Positions 1 through 9,228 of a stretch of 64,000 nucleotides of DNA are shown in pieces. The stretch covers positions 11,530-75,529 of the forward strand of contig DASXFE010000072.1 in the NCBI GenBank assembly GCA_036489765.1, written 5' to 3'. The position numbers and the translations under genes are program-made. The number at the start of each line of letters is the position of its first letter. The first letter of the stretch is position 1. A model generated the notes under the pieces. It was not told where the DNA came from. It saw only the letters and a program-made list of their open reading frames with translations, and did not search any database. The DNA comes from DATARH01 sp036489765 (GTDB taxonomy: Bacteria; Pseudomonadota; Alphaproteobacteria; ATCC43930; CGMCC-115725).

Positions 1-176
1 GGCGGACTGAATCTCGACGGAATGCGATGGCCAATTTCACCAACAATTATTGCCGATCGAACGGGGCCCGGCCCGGTTGCCGATGGGTCTCGGCGGCTCT
101 CGCCACCGTTCCTCTCGCTGCCGGTCGGGTCTCACCCCCAGCCGATACAGTGAGCCCTTTCGCCCCAAATGACAAG

Positions 177-209
177 GCGGCCGCCCAAAATTTGGCCAGG
201 GGCGGCCGC
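177..209 (-). terminator. GC-rich hairpin downstream of MFS gene
   Basis: Perfect 10-bp arms (GCGGCCGCCC and GGGCGGCCGC) flank a 13-nt loop, about 12 bp past the stop of the minus-strand transporter gene. No T-run follows, so it may be a 3'-end stabiliser rather than a classical intrinsic terminator. Bases 1-176 show nothing I can support. Confidence 0.4.
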
Positions 210-221
210 TCTGACGCCGGT

Positions 222-1565
222 TTAGCGGGGCAATTCGTCTTTCCCCGTCTCCCGCCCGATGATCATCGCGATCACGCTCAAGAGGGCAAAACAACTCATG
301 AATGCGGTCACGTTGTTGAAGCTGCCGTGGAAGGCGCCGACCAGCAATCCCGCCACCAGGGGCCCAAAGCTGGTGATGACTCGCCCGGTGCCGTTGCAGA
401 ACGCGACGCCGGTCGAGCGGATATGGGTCGGAAACAATTCGGGGAAATAGACCGCGTGGCCGGAAAACACCCCGAACACGAAAAACCCGAATACCGGCAG
501 CACCACCGGGTACCACGGCTCATAGGCCGGCAGGCCCAGATAGAGAATCAGTGCGAAGATGACCGTCCCGACGCTGTAGAACGCGATCGCCAGCCGGCGG
601 CCGACCCAATCGGCGATCCAGCCGAACGCCGCATAGCCGAGGATCCCGCCAAAGCTCCACACCATGATCCCGTGGCTGACGAGCGGAACCGCGTCGGCGC
701 CACTGATGCCGCCCTTTTGCACCATGAGTGACAGGATTGTCGGCAACCAGATATTCGTGGTCCAGATCGCCAGCAGCGACCCCAGCCCGTACATCAACCC
801 GACGAGGGTGTTGAAGCGATTCTCCTGGGTGAAGAGTTGGAGCGGCACCACGCGCATAAAGGCGTGGTCGTCCTCAGCCACCTTGCGCCCCGCGGCGATC
901 TTGGTGCGGCGCTCCTGCACCGAGGCAAAATGCTCGGGCTCGCTCATCCGACCGCGCATGACCGCCAGCAGGATCGCCGGTATGACGCCGATAAAGAACA
1001 CCGCACGCCAACCGAACCCGCCCACGATGCTGTACGCCCAGGCGCCGAGAAAGGTGCCGAACGCGCCGCCGGTCATCATGACACCGGCGATCTTCGCCCG
1101 GTGCGTCTCGCCCAGCGTTTCCGCCAAAAGCGGGATGCCGACCATTACCTCCGCCCCGGTGCCGATCCCCGCGAAGAAGCGGTAGGCGCCCAGATCCCAG
1201 ATGCCGTGCGACATGCCCTGCAGAGCGGTGAACACGCTGAAGATGATGATGCTGAACATCAGCGCCCGCACGCGGCCGATATAGTCGGCGATGATGCCGA
1301 AGATGAACCCGCCCGCGGCCCAGCCCAGAAGCCCGGACATCGCCAGGAGGCCGCCGACCTTCCCGAGCCGCGCAAGCTGCTCGGGCGAGAGCGCGCCGGA
1401 AAAGCCGAGAAGCTCGGTCAGCGCCGGTCGCAATACCAGCGAGTAGAGCCCGAAATCCGCCGCGTCGAGCGTCCAGCCCGCCCACACGACGAAAAAGACC
1501 AGCCATTGATAGCGCGTAATCGCGCGAAACCCGCCCAATGCGGGGCTGTCACTTTCAACCGTCAT
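222..1565 (-). CDS. MFS transporter (metabolite:H+ symporter type)
   Basis: A 447-residue polytopic membrane protein with about 12 hydrophobic segments. The cytoplasmic loop 2-3 signature of the major facilitator superfamily is visible as ADYIGRVRAL, and its pseudo-repeat in the second half is ADWVGRRLAI. It is most like the family importing organic acids and other small metabolites. It is the last gene of a minus-strand run that includes a sugar-acid dehydratase-like enzyme, two hydroxyacid dehydrogenases and an amidase, so import of that pathway's substrate is the likely role. This is inferred from context; the substrate cannot be read from sequence. The ATG at 1565 sits before a short cytoplasmic N-terminus, as is usual. 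Confidence 0.85.
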   Translation of the reverse strand: MTVESDSPALGGFRAITRYQWLVFFVVWAGWTLDAADFGLYSLVLRPALTELLGFSGALSPEQLARLGKVGGLLAMSGLLGWAAGGFIFGIIADYIGRVRALMFSIIIFSVFTALQGMSHGIWDLGAYRFFAGIGTGAEVMVGIPLLAETLGETHRAKIAGVMMTGGAFGTFLGAWAYSIVGGFGWRAVFFIGVIPAILLAVMRGRMSEPEHFASVQERRTKIAAGRKVAEDDHAFMRVVPLQLFTQENRFNTLVGLMYGLGSLLAIWTTNIWLPTILSLMVQKGGISGADAVPLVSHGIMVWSFGGILGYAAFGWIADWVGRRLAIAFYSVGTVIFALILYLGLPAYEPWYPVVLPVFGFFVFGVFSGHAVYFPELFPTHIRSTGVAFCNGTGRVITSFGPLVAGLLVGAFHGSFNNVTAFMSCFALLSVIAMIIGRETGKDELPR

Positions 1566-1671
1566 CCGCGCCCTCCCGGCGTCGCAAAATGTGCCCGCGC
1601 GGTCCTACGCCGGTGACACGTTGGGATCACGCGTACCGTCACGGCGGGCCGCGGTCAAGCCTCAGGAAGGA

Positions 1672-2904
1672 TCAATGGCAATCGAGCGATCGGGCGGCAA
1701 AGCGGCAGGTGGCGAGGACCTTGTCGTCGATCCCGTAGAAGGTGCCGATCCAGCCTTTCGCGGCACGGTCCATGACGAAATAGCCGAACGTGGCCAGCAT
1801 CGTCCCCTTCTCGACCTTGACCCCGTCGACCTCGCTGCCGACAAGCGGGTGGTCAGCGAGCGGCAGGAGGGTGTCGCCGCCGGTGCCGGCGATGAGCTGC
1901 GCCGGGTGGCCGCCGCCGTAATCATAAGTCGTGAAATCGTGCAGGTGCCCGGAGACGACGAGGTCCAGCGTATCCGGCACGTGGCCCTTGATCGCCGCCT
2001 GTTCGGTCAGGTTCATCGGCACGCCGGGAAGGTTGCCCTGCGCGAGCGACCAGACCGGCCGGTGCGTCACGAGCCAGGTATGCGGCGGCGCGCCGTTCAG
2101 AAGCTCCGCCATCTGTGCGGCGTAGAGCGAGACCTTTTCCGGCACCGTCTTGAAGTCGTCGGCGTCGCCGCCGTCGAACACCGCGAGGCTGAGCCCGCCC
2201 GGGGCGATCCGATACGGCGCCGTCGTGTCAGCGCAGACATCGGGCATCTTGTGCGGGTCGAGCAATCGGAACCAGCCCTTGCCGCCGCGCCGGCAGATCT
2301 CGTGATTGCCCCGTACCATCAGCCACGGCGCGGCACCGAGCAGCGGCGCGCCGGGATCGAAGAACTCCGCGAGCCAGACCGGCAGATTGTCGCCGTGCGG
2401 GCTGTTGGCGCAGCCGCTGTCGCCGGGCGGACAGGCACTCTCACGATAGTAGTAGTCGCCGATATGGATCACGAGGTCGGGCTTCCGCGCCGCGGCCAGC
2501 CGGGCGACAAGCGCGTAAGGCCATGCCTTCGGGTCGTTGCAAGCCTGCGCGCTTTTGCCCTCGATCCGACACCCGGTATCGCCGATGACGACGATCCGCT
2601 TGATCTCCGCCGGCACGACGGGAAGCGCCTTTCCGGCGACGCTCAATTTCGCGGTCGCCGCCGGTGCCGACCCCTCGCAGACCTCCGCCGGAAACGCCTC
2701 GTCCGCCGCCCCGCGCTTCGCCATCGCGATGCTCTTGCCATCCGCCTCGACCGAAGGGCAGCCCGCACCCTTGTCGACGATCTGCCGCACCGACAGCGAC
2801 CCATCCGCTGCGAACTCGACCCAGGGGCTGGGAAGCGCGGCGCGGGATGCGGTGGGCAGCAGGAGGAGGGCGAAGAAAACAACGTGAGCGACTTTGAGCT
2901 GCAT
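1672..2904 (-). CDS. Secreted calcineurin-like metallophosphoesterase
   Basis: 410 residues. Residues 1-22 form a signal peptide ending in SRA. The metallophosphoesterase metal-binding motifs follow in order: GDTG at about 108-111, GD at 149-150, GNHE at 199-202, a THRP histidine and a C-terminal GHLHD. The protein is therefore probably a periplasmic or secreted binuclear-metal phosphoesterase. Several cysteines lie between the motifs (CPPGDSGC region), consistent with disulphides outside the cytoplasm. It lies 30 bp downstream of the amidase gene and 106 bp upstream of the MFS gene on the same strand. The substrate is unknown. Confidence 0.8.
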   Translation of the reverse strand: MQLKVAHVVFFALLLLPTASRAALPSPWVEFAADGSLSVRQIVDKGAGCPSVEADGKSIAMAKRGAADEAFPAEVCEGSAPAATAKLSVAGKALPVVPAEIKRIVVIGDTGCRIEGKSAQACNDPKAWPYALVARLAAARKPDLVIHIGDYYYRESACPPGDSGCANSPHGDNLPVWLAEFFDPGAPLLGAAPWLMVRGNHEICRRGGKGWFRLLDPHKMPDVCADTTAPYRIAPGGLSLAVFDGGDADDFKTVPEKVSLYAAQMAELLNGAPPHTWLVTHRPVWSLAQGNLPGVPMNLTEQAAIKGHVPDTLDLVVSGHLHDFTTYDYGGGHPAQLIAGTGGDTLLPLADHPLVGSEVDGVKVEKGTMLATFGYFVMDRAAKGWIGTFYGIDDKVLATCRFAARSLDCH

Positions 2905-2934
2905 GACGATCCGCGCCCCCTCTTTGGCCCGGCC

Positions 2935-4404
2935 TCAAACCGCCGCCATGACCTTGGCTTTCACCACCGCGTCCGGAGCCCCGGCGATCGCATCCAGCCG
3001 GGCCGACAGTACCGCGCTCGGCCAACTCCCGCCCACCGCCTGCTCATAGGCCCGGCACGCCTGGAGAACGCCGAGGTCGTCATACGTCCGGCCCGTCACC
3101 ATCAGCCCGATCGGCAGGCCGCCGTCGAACCCGCAAGGGATCGAGGCAGAGGGGTTCTTGGTTAGGTTGAACGCCCAGGTATAGCTGAGCCAGTCAGCGA
3201 AATTGGTCGGGTCCGGTGACCCGTCGCCGCGCGGCTCGGCCCAGGCGGCGACGGTCGGCATCGTCGGCGACAGGATCAGGTCATAGCGCTCGAAGAACCT
3301 GTTGAGTGCGACGCCGAGCGCGACCCGCTTGCCGACCGCATCGACATATTGCTCCTGCGTCACCGCCGCGCCGCGCCTGCAGAACTCGACGAGCCCCGGG
3401 TCCATCAGCGCGTGCTTCGCCTCGGGGATGCCGCGCAGCAAGCTCCACATCGCCGCACATGCGAGCACCTGGAAAATCGCCATCGGCGATTCCGCGAAGG
3501 GATCGGCGAGTTCGACCACAGCGCCCTGCTCGGCAAACACCTTCGCCGCCCGTTCGACCGCCGCGCGCACCGCCGGTGCCGGCTCGTGATAGCCGAGCGT
3601 CGGCGACAGCGCGACACGCTTGCCCCTCAGCGACCCCTCGCGCACCCGGTCGCGATAGGCGATGCCGTCATCGGGCAGGCTGAACCAGTCGCGGGCGTCG
3701 GGCCCCTTCATCGCGTCGAGCATCAGCGCCGCATCGTCCACCGTGCGGCTCAGCGGCCCGCCATGCGACACGTCGCCAAAGGCCGAAGGCGGGTACATCG
3801 CGACCCGGCCAAAGCTCGGCTTGTGGCCGAAGACACCGCTGAAGGCCGCCGGGATGCGGATCGACCCGCCGGCATCGGTGCCGACCGCGAGCGGGGTAAC
3901 GCCGGTCAAAACCGCGACCGCACTGCCGCCGCTCGACCCGCCCGGGCTGCGCGCGAGGTCCCACGGGTTGCGGGTGACGCCGGTCAGCGGCGAATCGGTC
4001 ACCGGTTTCCAGCCGAATTCCGGCGTCGTCGTCTTGCCGAAGAACACCGCGCCCGCCTCGCGCAGCCGCGCCGTCGACGGCGCGTCTTCGGGCCAGGGCT
4101 GGTTGGCGTCGATCGTCCTCGACCCGACGCGTCGCGGCCAGCCTTTGGTGAGCTGCGTGTCCTTGATCGCGACCGGGACGCCGTCGATAACGCCCTGCGG
4201 CGCGCCCTTGACCCAGCGCGCCTCCGACTCACGGGCCATCTTGCGAGCCGTGTCGGGGTCGTAGAGGACAAAGGCGTTGACCGCTCCCTCGAACTTTTCA
4301 AGCCGTGCCAGCACGATGTCGATGACCTCGACCGGCGACAGGCTCTTGTCGCGGTAGCGCTTGACGAGCTCGGTCGCGGGAAGAAAGGCGGTGTCGTCGG
4401 CCAT
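2935..4404 (-). CDS. Amidase signature family hydrolase
   Basis: 489 residues, the usual size for amidase-signature enzymes. The Ser-cisSer-Lys triad is visible: Lys in VAIKDT, cis-Ser in the glycine/serine-rich GGSSGGSAVAV stretch, and the nucleophilic Ser in GTDAGGSIRIP. It should hydrolyse a carboxamide or related C-N bond in the cytosol. The reading frame stays open upstream to 5358, but the ATG at 4404 is chosen because GGAGG lies 5 nt before it and it begins 11 bp after the upstream dehydrogenase stop. It is probably cotranscribed with that gene. The substrate is unknown. Confidence 0.85.
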   Translation of the reverse strand: MADDTAFLPATELVKRYRDKSLSPVEVIDIVLARLEKFEGAVNAFVLYDPDTARKMARESEARWVKGAPQGVIDGVPVAIKDTQLTKGWPRRVGSRTIDANQPWPEDAPSTARLREAGAVFFGKTTTPEFGWKPVTDSPLTGVTRNPWDLARSPGGSSGGSAVAVLTGVTPLAVGTDAGGSIRIPAAFSGVFGHKPSFGRVAMYPPSAFGDVSHGGPLSRTVDDAALMLDAMKGPDARDWFSLPDDGIAYRDRVREGSLRGKRVALSPTLGYHEPAPAVRAAVERAAKVFAEQGAVVELADPFAESPMAIFQVLACAAMWSLLRGIPEAKHALMDPGLVEFCRRGAAVTQEQYVDAVGKRVALGVALNRFFERYDLILSPTMPTVAAWAEPRGDGSPDPTNFADWLSYTWAFNLTKNPSASIPCGFDGGLPIGLMVTGRTYDDLGVLQACRAYEQAVGGSWPSAVLSARLDAIAGAPDAVVKAKVMAAV

Positions 4405-4415
4405 GCTGTCCTCCG

Positions 4416-5402
4416 TCAGGTCACCATCACCACATTGGCGAGGGGCTCGCCGCGCACATAGCGGTCGAGATTGCCAGCGACCGTCGAAAAGCGCCGGTTG
4501 CGGGCGCCGTCGGTCGCGCTCGAGCAGTGTGGGGTCATGATCACGTTGGGCAGTTCGTGGAACGGCAGCCGCGAGCCGCGGCGATGGCGCTCGTCCGCGG
4601 TCGGGTATTGCCACCACACGTCGATCGCGGCGCCGCCGATCTTGTTGTCCTTGAGCGCGGCAAAGACGGCGTCCTCGTCGAAGATACCGGCGCGGCCGAT
4701 GTTGATCAGGAATGCGGTCGGCTTCATGATCGCGAGGCGCCCCGCATCGATCAGCTTTGCCGTCTCCGGCCCGAGCCCCGCCGCGACCACGACGATGTCG
4801 CATAGCGGCAGCATTCGATCGAGTTCGGCGAGCGGGTAGACCGTCGACGCATCGCCCGGTTCGGCAACCGGGCTGCGGTTGGCGGCGATCACTGTACAGC
4901 CGAACCCCACCGCGCGCTTGGCGACCTCGCGCCCGATCTTGCCGTAGCCGACGATGCCCACGGTCTTGCCCATGATCTCGCCATGCGTCGGGCCGCCCCC
5001 GGCGCCGCCGCCGGTCGACCAGACGCCGTTCGCCTTGAACGCCGTCGCGATGTCGATCAGCCGGTGCTGCCAAGCGAGCATCGTCATCAGACAGTATTCG
5101 GCGATCGCCTGCTCGTGCCCGGCGACGCTGCAGATCGCGACGCCCTTCGGCACCGAGGGCACGTCGATCAGGTCGATGCCGGCGGCGACGGATTGCAACA
5201 GCTTGACCTTGGGCGCCGGCGGGAAATCCTTCTTCCAGATGTGGCTGACGACGATCTCCGCGTCGGCCAGCGCCGGGATCAGGCGCTGGGTGTCGTCGAG
5301 GTCGAACAGCACCGAATGGTCGAGCGTTTCGGTGGCCTTGGCGAGGATCGCCTCCCACACCCCCGGCCGCGCCCCGAAACTCCCCAGGAATACCGTTTTC
5401 AT
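4416..5402 (-). CDS. D-2-hydroxyacid dehydrogenase family protein (paralogue 1)
   Basis: 328 residues. The central Rossmann motif GIVGYGKIG binds NAD(P); the substrate-domain Arg is in LINIGRAG and the catalytic-type His is in MTPHCSS. The catalytic Glu of the canonical DVFxxEP motif is absent: the equivalent segment reads DVWWQYP, with Tyr in the Glu position. The neighbouring paralogue at 5558-6526 has the same substitution, so this looks like a subfamily trait, not an error. It may reduce 2-oxoacids or act on a related substrate in the pathway of the linked dehydratase. The Shine-Dalgarno match is weak. Confidence 0.8.
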   Translation of the reverse strand: MKTVFLGSFGARPGVWEAILAKATETLDHSVLFDLDDTQRLIPALADAEIVVSHIWKKDFPPAPKVKLLQSVAAGIDLIDVPSVPKGVAICSVAGHEQAIAEYCLMTMLAWQHRLIDIATAFKANGVWSTGGGAGGGPTHGEIMGKTVGIVGYGKIGREVAKRAVGFGCTVIAANRSPVAEPGDASTVYPLAELDRMLPLCDIVVVAAGLGPETAKLIDAGRLAIMKPTAFLINIGRAGIFDEDAVFAALKDNKIGGAAIDVWWQYPTADERHRRGSRLPFHELPNVIMTPHCSSATDGARNRRFSTVAGNLDRYVRGEPLANVVMVT

Positions 5403-5437
5403 GTGCTTATTTGTCCTCTCACGTTTTCATCGAGGTC

Positions 5438-5552
5438 TTTCCAGGACACGCACAGCGGGAACCCGGACCCCATGAACACGGACGGTGCCGCTCGGCGCGG
5501 AAGCCGGTGATCTTGGGTTCGAGGTTCGGCCTGCGGCCGCCCCGGAATGACG
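5438..5552. repeat. Dispersed intergenic repeat, family D (copy 1)
   Basis: The intergenic sequence contains the phrases AACCCGGACCCCATGAACAC and, at its end, CCCCGGAATGAC. Both recur at 17607-17697, and related versions occur at 7774-7822 and 35382-35502. It separates the two dehydrogenase genes within an otherwise tight operon. Confidence 0.65.
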
Positions 5553-5557
5553 CTGGT

Positions 5558-6526
5558 TCAACTGACCGTCACCAGGTTGATCAGCTTATCCCCGCGGACG
5601 AAGCGGCCGACGTTGTCGGCGATCTCGTCCCAGCGGCGGCGGACCATGCCGGCGGTCCAGCCGGAATTGTGCGGCGTGACGATGACGTTCGGCAGCTCGT
5701 GGAACGGGTGACGCGAGCCGCGGCGGTTGGGATCGCTCTCGCTCGGGTATTGCCACCACACGTCGAGCGCGGCGCCGCCGATCTTGCGGTCGCGGAGGAC
5801 CTCCCACACCGCGTCCTCCTCGATGACCTGGCCGCGCGCGATGTTGATGAGGAATGCGGTCGGCTTCATCAGGGCGAGGCGGTGCGCGGTGATGAGTCCC
5901 GTCGTCTCCGGCCCGAGCGCGGTGCAGAGCGCCACCGTGTCGCATTCGGGCAGCATCCTGTCCAATTCGGCGAGCGGATAGACGGCCTCGACCTCGGGGT
6001 CGGGCTCGCGCACCGTGCGGTTCGCGGCGAGGATGCGGCAGCCGAACCCGGCCGCCCGCCGCGCCACCTCGCGCCCCACCCTGCCGTACCCGACGATCCC
6101 CAGTGTCGACCCCCGCACCTCGCCGTGCGGCGCGCCGCTCTGCACCCAACTCGACCGCCACGACCCGCGCTCGCGGAACTCGCCCGAGATCTCGAACAGC
6201 CGGTGATGCAGCGCCAGCCACATCATGATGATGTATTCGGCGATCGCGGTCTCATGCCCGAACGCGTTGCACACCGACACGCCTTTCGGCATCGCCGCGA
6301 GATCGAAAAGCTCGATCCCGGTCGCGACCGACTGCACCAGCTTCATCCCTGGCGCCGCCGGATACTCGGCGCGCCAGTGATTGCTGACGAGGATGTCGAA
6401 ATCGCCCTTGATCCGGCTTTTGTCGATCGGGTCGTTGATGATTTCGGTCACCAGCTCCTTTGGCAATTCGTCCTTGATCCCGTCAAAGGTGTCGCTCGCG
6501 ACCGTGCCGAGAAAGAGGGCCTTCAT
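5558..6526 (-). CDS. D-2-hydroxyacid dehydrogenase family protein (paralogue 2)
   Basis: 322 residues, clearly paralogous to 4416-5402. Shared segments include YPLAELDRMLP, MKPTAFLINI and FHELPNVI. NAD(P) binding is shown by GIVGYGRVG, the Arg by LINIARGQ and the His by VTPHNSG. The canonical catalytic Glu is again replaced by Tyr (DVWWQYP). The start at 6526 was chosen because its ATG overlaps the stop of the upstream gene by 4 nt (ATGA), implying translational coupling; the longer open frame to 7057 would run inside the dehydratase gene. The two copies may act on successive or alternative hydroxyacids. Confidence 0.82.
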   Translation of the reverse strand: MKALFLGTVASDTFDGIKDELPKELVTEIINDPIDKSRIKGDFDILVSNHWRAEYPAAPGMKLVQSVATGIELFDLAAMPKGVSVCNAFGHETAIAEYIIMMWLALHHRLFEISGEFRERGSWRSSWVQSGAPHGEVRGSTLGIVGYGRVGREVARRAAGFGCRILAANRTVREPDPEVEAVYPLAELDRMLPECDTVALCTALGPETTGLITAHRLALMKPTAFLINIARGQVIEEDAVWEVLRDRKIGGAALDVWWQYPSESDPNRRGSRHPFHELPNVIVTPHNSGWTAGMVRRRWDEIADNVGRFVRGDKLINLVTVS

Positions 6527-7692
6527 GACGTCACCGTATGCTTCTGGAGAAAATCCTCGCGCACGGTGATGCCGAGCCCCGCCCGCTCCGGCACCTCGAT
6601 AAGCCCGTCCTTCACCGGAAAATCCTCCTCGACCAGATCGTGCAGCAACGGGTTGGCGCCCAGCGAATACTCGACGATAAACCCCGCCGGCGACGCCGCC
6701 GCGACCGCGAGCCCCGAGGCGAAGGCCGGCGCCCCGGCCCAGAGATGCGGCGCCAGCTTCAGGTTGAAGGCGCTGGCGATCGCCGAGATCCGCATCGCCT
6801 CGGTGATCCCGCCGCAGATCGCGAGGTCGGGCTGCATGATGTCGACCGCGCCCAGGACGGCGAGGTCGCGGAAATCGTGCCGGGTGAACTCGCTCTCGCC
6901 GGCCGAGATCGGGATGTCGGTCGCGCGGCGCACCTCGGCGCAGCCGGCCTTGTCGTCGGCCGTCACCGGCTCCTCGAACCACATGAGCCCGCAATCCTCG
7001 ACCAGCCGGCAGAACCGCCTCGCCTCGGCCACCGACAGGGTCCCGTGCGCATCGCACATGAGGCCGATATCCGGCCCCAGCGCCTCGCGGGCGGCGTGGA
7101 CGCGCCGGGCCGAGTGGCGCGGCTCGCCGTCGATGACCCCGACCCGCATCTTGACCGCGCCGAACCCGCCGCGCTTATCGTAACCCAGAAGCTCGTCGCC
7201 GATCTTGTCCGCGCCGGCCCAGCCGCCCGACGCGTAGGCCGGCATCGTCACGCTCCGCCGCCCGCCGAGGAGCCGCCACACCGGCTCCCCCAACGACCTC
7301 CCGAAAATGTCCCAGAGCGCACAATCGATCCCGCTGATCGCCGACACGGTGATCCCGCGCCGGCCCAGCACCGGAAACACCCGGCCCTCGCGCACCGCGT
7401 AATGCCCGCGCGTCCCGCTATACATCAGCTCCCACAGCCGGGTGATGTCGCGCGGGTCCTCGCCCTTGATCAGCGGCCCGAGCTCGTCGTTGATCAGCGT
7501 CGTCAGCGCCTGGTTCTGCGCCATCCCGCCGACCTGCGCCTTCGCCTCGCCCCAGCCGGTGATGCCGCATTCGGTCTCGACCCTGACGATCGTACCGTCG
7601 AACGACAGCGTCTTGCCGAAGTCGCTGGTGTGCTGCCGCTCCGGCGGGATCGGGATGTGCACCCATGAGGCCGAAACCGATTTGATCTTCAT
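6523..7692 (-). CDS. Mandelate racemase/muconate lactonizing enzyme family (sugar-acid dehydratase-like)
   Basis: 389 residues of the enolase superfamily, with an N-terminal capping domain and a TIM barrel. Visible barrel residues are KMR on strand 2, the metal ligands D in LMCDAHG, E in FEEPV and E in SAGESEF, and a late barrel His in LAPHLWAG. The His at the end of strand 7 is typical of the mandelate racemase/acid-sugar dehydratase subgroups, not muconate cycloisomerases. It is the promoter-proximal gene of the minus-strand cluster. Dehydration of a sugar acid to a 2-keto-3-deoxy acid is the best inference; the exact substrate is not determinable. Confidence 0.8.
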   Translation of the reverse strand: MKIKSVSASWVHIPIPPERQHTSDFGKTLSFDGTIVRVETECGITGWGEAKAQVGGMAQNQALTTLINDELGPLIKGEDPRDITRLWELMYSGTRGHYAVREGRVFPVLGRRGITVSAISGIDCALWDIFGRSLGEPVWRLLGGRRSVTMPAYASGGWAGADKIGDELLGYDKRGGFGAVKMRVGVIDGEPRHSARRVHAAREALGPDIGLMCDAHGTLSVAEARRFCRLVEDCGLMWFEEPVTADDKAGCAEVRRATDIPISAGESEFTRHDFRDLAVLGAVDIMQPDLAICGGITEAMRISAIASAFNLKLAPHLWAGAPAFASGLAVAAASPAGFIVEYSLGANPLLHDLVEEDFPVKDGLIEVPERAGLGITVREDFLQKHTVTS

Positions 7693-7773
7693 CGCCGCTT
7701 CCGCTCGCCTGTCGACGCGAGATTAAAGTGGATTGCCGGCGCCACCACCTAAAAATCCATCGTGTCTCACGGG

Positions 7774-7822
7774 GTCATTCCAGGGCATCGCATGGCGATG
7801 AGCCCGGCCAGTCCGGAATGAC
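7774..7822. repeat. Dispersed intergenic repeat, family D (short copy 2)
   Basis: Short palindromic element opening with GTCATTCC and closing with CCGGAATGAC, the terminal pair also seen in the other family D copies. It lies in the divergent gap between the dehydratase gene and the flavoprotein gene. Confidence 0.5.
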
Positions 7823-7901
7823 TTTGGAATTTCAAGCCCAGGGCCGCTTGTACGTTCTATGCTGGGTGCAGTTGCCGATTGATGGTGGTCGGGAGGCGGG
7901 T

Positions 7902-9113
7902 GTGAAGCGGATTGTCGTGCTGGGCGGCGGGTTCGCGGGGCTGATCGCGGCGGTCGGCGCTGCGCGAAAGCTCGCGGAACTGAACATTCCCCGCTCCGAC
8001 ATCGGAGTTTCGCTCGTCAACCGCGACGCCTACCACGCGATCCGGGTGCGCCTGTACGAGGCCGATTTGAGCGATGTGCGCGTCCCGCTCGCCGATGTGC
8101 TGGAACCGATCGGGGTGGAGCTGGCGCTCGGCGATGTTGCGGGGCTCGCCCCGGATAGGCACGAGGTCGGCCTCGCCGGCGGCAGCACCCTCCCCTACGA
8201 CCGGCTCGTCCTGGCGCTCGGCAGCGAGCTGGTGCGGGCGGAAATCCCCGGTCTCGCCGAACACGGCTTCGATGTCGACACTTACTCAGCGGCCGCCCAT
8301 CTCGGGACGCATCTCGTCGGTCTCCCTTCGCGTCCGGCGACGGCGGGGCGCTACACGGCGCTGGTGATCGGCGGCGGGCTCACCGGCGTCGAGGCGGCGG
8401 CAGAGCTCGGCAGCCGCCTGCGCGAGATCGCCGGCGCGGCGCCGAGCCGGGTCATCGTCACCGACCGCAAAGCGCGGATCGGCGAGGGGATGGGTCCCGG
8501 CGCCCGCGACGTCATCGCCGAGGCATTCGCCTCGCTCGGCGTCGAAACCCGGCCCGGCGTCTCGGTCGCCTCGATTGATGCCGGCGGCGCCGTCCTCTCC
8601 ACGGGAGAGCGCATCGACGCCGACACGGTCATCTGGTGCGGCGGGATGCGGGCCCACCCGCTCGCCGCCGCGCTCCCCGGCGCGCGCGACCGGTTCGGCC
8701 GCATCCCGGTCGACCGCTTTATGAAGGTCGAGGGCTGTTCCGACATCTACGCCGCCGGCGACATCGCGACCGTACCGCTCGACGCGGCGCACGCTTCGGT
8801 CATGTCGTGCCAGCACGCCCGCCCGATGGGCCGCATCGCCGGGCACAATGTCGTCTGCGACCTCGTCGGCGCGGTGCCGATCCCGCTCGAAATCGGCTAT
8901 TATGTAACCTGCCTCGACCTTGGGGCGTGGGGCGCGGTTTATACCCAGGGCTGGGACCGGCAGGTTCAGACCAAGGGCGAAACGGCCAAGAAAACCAAAA
9001 TGATGATCAACCGCGAGCGGATCTACCCGCCCCGCTCGCGCGACCCCGCCGAGATCCTCGCGGCCGCCGCGCCGGTGACGCAGGCCCCGCCCATTCGTCC
9101 GGCCAACAAATAA
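7902..9113 (+). CDS. NADH dehydrogenase-like FAD-dependent oxidoreductase (NDH-2 family)
   Basis: 403 residues. It opens with the FAD dinucleotide-binding motif GGGFAG, has a second Rossmann motif GGGLTGVEAA for NAD(P)H, and a C-terminal FAD contact YAAGDIA. This order is that of single-subunit type II NADH:quinone dehydrogenases and their relatives. An upstream ATG at 7728 is open but reads through repeat DNA. The GTG at 7902 is preferred because GGGAGG lies just before it and the FAD motif then starts at the N-terminus as the family requires. It probably passes electrons to a quinone or small acceptor at the membrane face. No operon partner is evident. Confidence 0.8.
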   Translation: MKRIVVLGGGFAGLIAAVGAARKLAELNIPRSDIGVSLVNRDAYHAIRVRLYEADLSDVRVPLADVLEPIGVELALGDVAGLAPDRHEVGLAGGSTLPYDRLVLALGSELVRAEIPGLAEHGFDVDTYSAAAHLGTHLVGLPSRPATAGRYTALVIGGGLTGVEAAAELGSRLREIAGAAPSRVIVTDRKARIGEGMGPGARDVIAEAFASLGVETRPGVSVASIDAGGAVLSTGERIDADTVIWCGGMRAHPLAAALPGARDRFGRIPVDRFMKVEGCSDIYAAGDIATVPLDAAHASVMSCQHARPMGRIAGHNVVCDLVGAVPIPLEIGYYVTCLDLGAWGAVYTQGWDRQVQTKGETAKKTKMMINRERIYPPRSRDPAEILAAAAPVTQAPPIRPANK

Positions 9114-9228
9114 AAGAGTTCCGCTTTGGGCGGGCGATTGAGGCGACTTGAAACACACTGAAACGCCGCGCCACGACCGGGGGTGTAATATCCCGGACAT
9201 ACCCAGTGTGTTGGTGAGAGTGAACATT

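Noticed and set aside
4405..5358. Upstream extension of the amidase frame
   Set aside because: Overlaps the hydroxyacid dehydrogenase in another frame; the amidase domain starts right after the ATG at 4404, which has a good ribosome site.
5411..7183. 590-codon plus-strand ORF
   Set aside because: It is antisense to two well-supported genes (hydroxyacid dehydrogenase and enolase-superfamily enzyme) and has Arg/Asp/Pro-biased sequence without motifs, as expected from GC-rich complementary frames.
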